This document shows, one piece after another, positions 22,144-24,677 of a DNA stretch of 24,677 nucleotides; within the stretch, counting starts at the first letter, position 1; each line of letters begins with the position of its first letter. The DNA lies in assembly GCA_046160245.1 (NCBI GenBank), contig JBJXGU010000246.1, forward strand, positions 1 through 24,677, written 5' to 3'. The DNA is from JAJTFW01 sp046160245. GTDB lineage: Bacteria; Bacteroidota; Bacteroidia; AKYH767-A; OLB10. A model generated the notes under the pieces. The model was not told the origin of the DNA. It saw nothing but the letters and a program-made list of their open reading frames with translations, and ran no database searches. The position numbers and the translations under genes are program-made.

Positions 22144-23395
22144 GAAAAGAGAAGTATTTGTCTATGCCGATTGGGAAGGACTCGCAGGACCAATGTTGAT
22201 GGGTAAGCTCTTGGTCAATCGTACTAGGGGAAAGGAAATATTTGCCTTTGAGTACGATTCCGAATGGATGAATTCCGAATTCAATATGTACCTGGACCCT
22301 CATCTTGGACTTTTCAATGGACAACAATACTTACCAGACGATAAACCGAATTTCGGAATGTTTCTCGATTCTTCGCCGGATCGATGGGGGCGTTTGCTAA
22401 TGCGCAGAAGAGAAGCAGCCATGTCGCGTAAAGACGGTCGCAAAGAAAATACACTTTACGAAACTGATTATTTACTTGGTGTTTTTGATGGGCACAGAAT
22501 GGGCGGTATTCGCTTTAAAACAGATCTAGTTGGTGACTTCTTGAACAACCAAAAGGAAATGTCCTCACCGCCTTGGACGTCGTTAAGAGAACTAGAAAAT
22601 GCCAGTTTGAAATTGGAAAGAGAAGATGCAGCCAGCGATCCGGAATATCTGAAATGGCTTGCAATGTTAATTGCTCCCGGTTCTTCATTAGGAGGTGCAA
22701 GACCGAAAGCCGGTGTTCTCGATGAAAAAAATCGTTTATGGATAGCAAAATTTCCAAGTGTAAATGATGAACAGGATATCGGAGCTTGGGAAATGGTTTT
22801 ACATCATCTTGCCGAGGCATGCGGAATTATTGTTCCAGAAGCGCGACTACTTCAATTTGGAAGCAAGCATCATACATTTTTAACAAAACGATTTGATAGA
22901 AATAATGATAGCCGCAGAATTCATTTCGCTTCTGCATTGACACTCCTCGGATACAATGATGGATCAAGTCATGAAGACGGTGTTAGTTATTTAGAAATGG
23001 TTGAAATAATTCAACGATTTGGAGCAGAACCGAAACGGGATTTAGAACAACTTTGGAGAAGAATTTTATTCAATGTTTGCGTTTCGAATACAGATGATCA
23101 TTTGCGCAATCATGGTTTTCTACTAACAGAAAGAGGTTGGAGACTTTCTCCAGCGTATGATATGAATCCCAGTGAAACAGGAACTGGATTAAAACTGAAT
23201 ATTTCAGAAAACGACAATTCACTTAGCATAGATTTGGTAATGAGTGTAGCCGGATACTTTAAGGTTGATGAAACAAAATCCAAAACAATTCTCACTGAAA
23301 TGCAGGGAATGATTTCTAAATGGAATGATATTGCGAAAAATGTGGGGATTTCCAATGTGGAAAGGCAGAGGATGAGTGGAGCGTTTAATAAATAG
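22124..23395 (+). CDS. hipA: HipA-type serine/threonine kinase toxin
   Basis: A 423-residue HipA-family kinase. Characterised members phosphorylate glutamyl-tRNA synthetase or other targets and induce dormancy; the target here is unknown. An N-terminal HipA domain lies at about 10-140. The kinase core follows, with the Gly-rich loop SSLGGARPK (about 187-195, containing the Ser that is autophosphorylated in E. coli HipA), the ATP-binding Lys in WIAKF (about 209), the catalytic loop NTDDHLRNHGF (about 322-332) and the metal-binding YDMNP (about 345-349). All key residues are present, so it should be active. The start is ATG 22124, 22127 or 22133. It overlaps hipB. No terminator is seen after it. 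Confidence 0.95.
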   Translation: MMAMENEKREVFVYADWEGLAGPMLMGKLLVNRTRGKEIFAFEYDSEWMNSEFNMYLDPHLGLFNGQQYLPDDKPNFGMFLDSSPDRWGRLLMRRREAAMSRKDGRKENTLYETDYLLGVFDGHRMGGIRFKTDLVGDFLNNQKEMSSPPWTSLRELENASLKLEREDAASDPEYLKWLAMLIAPGSSLGGARPKAGVLDEKNRLWIAKFPSVNDEQDIGAWEMVLHHLAEACGIIVPEARLLQFGSKHHTFLTKRFDRNNDSRRIHFASALTLLGYNDGSSHEDGVSYLEMVEIIQRFGAEPKRDLEQLWRRILFNVCVSNTDDHLRNHGFLLTERGWRLSPAYDMNPSETGTGLKLNISENDNSLSIDLVMSVAGYFKVDETKSKTILTEMQGMISKWNDIAKNVGISNVERQRMSGAFNK

Positions 23396-23511
23396 AAAAT
23401 ATCACTAGTGTCCGGTTAACTTTTAAACGCCTCATATAATTAACAGTATTACTGACAGTTATGTAGAGTTTAATATTTTTCGATTTTATTTATGGAATAA
23501 TTCCTACATAG

Positions 23512-23814
23512 ATGAATCATGGTCAAACAGTATTAGCACAAATAATTGTATTTAATGTACTCTCCAGATTTACTGCTAATAGAGGACCTTGGGAATTGGT
23601 GTTCTTAGAAGTGTTTTCATCTAAATCTGATGCTCTCTTAAGAGAGAAAGCAATCAAGAAGTTAAATAGAAAATTCATTCTCTTTCCTAATTGAAAACTC
23701 CTCGAAAAATATATTATCGTAGAATACATGCCTGTCCAGTCTCTCGTCTCGTCCAAAGATGAGACGAGAGAAGGTCAAACGAAAGATTATCAGAAATGGT
23801 GTCCTTTTTTTTAA
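23512..23814 (+). pseudogene. Remnant of a GIY-YIG endonuclease-like gene
   Basis: The 60-codon frame 23512-23694 contains SRFTANRGPWELVFLEVF and SKSDALLREKAIKKLNRKFI. These match the second half of small GIY-YIG (UPF0213-like) proteins, where (F)TxxRGPWxLV and REKxIKxxxRKxI are usual. The GIY and YIG motifs and the catalytic Arg region are missing, so the N-terminus has been lost. After the TGA (23692) the same frame stays open for 39 more codons, to 23814, ending DYQKWCPFF. The whole is most likely a decayed gene, not a functional nuclease. It lies between hipA and the T9SS protein gene. Confidence 0.6.
23740..23771. repeat. 11-bp inverted repeat with 10-nt loop
   Basis: TCTCTCGTCTC (23740-23750) is the exact reverse complement of GAGACGAGAGA (23761-23771). 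It lies in the open tail of the GIY-YIG remnant and has no T-run directly after it, so it is a weak terminator candidate. It may be a dispersed palindromic repeat. Confidence 0.6.
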
Positions 23815-23856
23815 AATCACACGGTTGAATTAAAAGTTTTCGCCTGAAAGTATCGA

Positions 23857-24677
23857 TCACTCTTTTAAAAACTTTGCAAACAACTGCTTATTGGCAACCG
23901 TTCTAATTCTCAATAAATAAATACTTGGCTTCAAACCTGAGACCGAAATAGAATTTTCTCCCGAAGCACCGAAAGAGGAAAGCACAGTTTTTCCGGCTAA
24001 GTCCATTACTTCAATTTTGAATTCACCATCACCTATCCTACTGTCAATTTTAAACTGTAAATAATCTCCAACTGGCTGCACTACTTTCAACAAGTCTTTT
24101 TCATCAGGGTCTTCTAAGGATGTGCAAAAGTCTACATAAACTGAATCAGTAGCAGAACATCCTAATGATGTATTTGAAGCGGTTACCCAATACAACCCAG
24201 GCACAGCAGATGTAATTGATGCAGTGGTACCGCCATTGCTCCATAAATAAGATTGGAAACCGGCATTTTGAGCATTTAAAGTAAAAGGCGCCGGAGGGCA
24301 AATGGATAAATCGGGGCCGGCATTTACATAACTTGGATTACCTACCAAAGTTTCGAAATAATTAAAACTAGAAGCTGTCAAAGAACAACCTATATATACC
24401 GTATCTTGATACACATCGAGGGCCGTAGGCCAAACAATGCTTGATAATCCGGTGTTGAGAGGATCCCAACATGTAGCAAATCCTGTTGTTAAATCTACCT
24501 GTGCAAGTCGAGGTCTATTCATCCCACCAATTACAAAAGAGTTGCTCCCAATCCATATATTATTTCCCTCAAAAAGCCATTCCGTACACTTCGAATTACT
24601 CAAATTAAAACTTTTATTCGTAATTACACCGGATGTGTCCATTTCGACTAACCCTTTTCTAGAAAGTCCATTTATGT
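23857..24677 (-). CDS. T9SS-secreted surface protein, C-terminal part (runs off the window)
   Basis: Only the last 273 or so residues are inside the window; the frame is open to the right edge (INGLSRKGLVEMDTSG upstream of the first internal Met), so the gene starts beyond 24677. The visible order is beta-propeller-like repeats (RPRLAQVDLTTGFATCWDP, VYIGCSL), an Ig/PKD-like domain (ICPPAPFTLNAQNAGFQSYL, then GLYWVTASNTSLGCSATDSV), then a type A T9SS sorting domain of about 80 residues (GDYLQFKIDS, IEVMDLAGKTVLS, LKPSIYLLRIRT, KQLFAKFLKE). It should be exported and anchored or released at the cell surface. Its ligand or role is unknown. Confidence 0.88.
   Translation of the reverse strand, partial: INGLSRKGLVEMDTSGVITNKSFNLSNSKCTEWLFEGNNIWIGSNSFVIGGMNRPRLAQVDLTTGFATCWDPLNTGLSSIVWPTALDVYQDTVYIGCSLTASSFNYFETLVGNPSYVNAGPDLSICPPAPFTLNAQNAGFQSYLWSNGGTTASITSAVPGLYWVTASNTSLGCSATDSVYVDFCTSLEDPDEKDLLKVVQPVGDYLQFKIDSRIGDGEFKIEVMDLAGKTVLSSFGASGENSISVSGLKPSIYLLRIRTVANKQLFAKFLKE

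Noticed and set aside
22515..23355. Minus-strand frames within hipA
   Set aside because: They are antisense shadows of a gene with all kinase motifs intact.
23408..23423. AGTGTCCGGTTAAC looked like an insertion-sequence end
   Set aside because: No matching inverted end or transposase frame was found nearby.

Overview
The window comes from a member of the phylum Bacteroidota. Four things support this: Bacteroidota-type promoter elements (TTTG, about 18-19 bp, TAnnTTTG) ahead of rpmH and the tRNA; a type IX secretion (T9SS) C-terminal sorting domain; Bacteroidota families (DUF4834, DUF4248, tandem DUF1573 lipoprotein-like proteins); and a short CarB without the C-terminal regulatory domain. 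Genus cannot be decided from the sequence.

Positions 1-11714 look like core chromosome, mostly on the minus strand. Degenerate intergenic repeats (1-546) lie downstream of carB and a small DUF4834 membrane protein. A plus-strand alpha/beta hydrolase follows, then rpmH (a 52-residue gene), rsmG, an ECF-type sigma factor and a family 2 glycosyltransferase; sigma and glycosyltransferase overlap by one base. Next come a class I aminotransferase, two DUF1573 proteins, and two paralogous multi-pass membrane proteins of unknown function that share conserved Asp/His/Glu motifs.

Positions 11715-23850 are an accessory zone rich in defence and toxin-antitoxin genes. It holds a 135-bp MITE-like repeat, a complete AbiE type IV toxin-antitoxin pair (12154-13828), a 6.9-kb island (14092-21000), hipBA (21805-23395) and a decayed GIY-YIG endonuclease gene. 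The island is bounded by a perfect 15-bp direct repeat. The right copy is the 3' end of an intact tRNA-Asp(GTC); the left copy is an isolated fragment that still carries a strong terminator just where a tRNA terminator would be. This is the signature of site-specific integration into a tRNA 3' end. No integrase remains in the island.

The island cargo is a DUF4248 protein, a 27-residue Gly/Lys/Pro-rich small protein with its own promoter and terminator, an unknown 184-residue protein, a truncated WYL-type regulator remnant, and a closely spaced two-gene unit. The first gene of that unit (527 aa) encodes a membrane protein with two N-terminal hydrophobic segments, a long helical/coiled-coil region, another membrane segment and a carboxypeptidase-regulatory-like beta-sandwich. 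The second (1038 aa) encodes an exported protein with a similar beta-sandwich, a coiled coil, TPRs interrupted by a pentapeptide-like segment, and a TPR array with an exact 131-residue period. This pair is the best candidate for an undescribed system. Its function is unknown, and a defensive role is inferred only from location.

The window ends inside a minus-strand T9SS-secreted protein gene that runs off the right edge.
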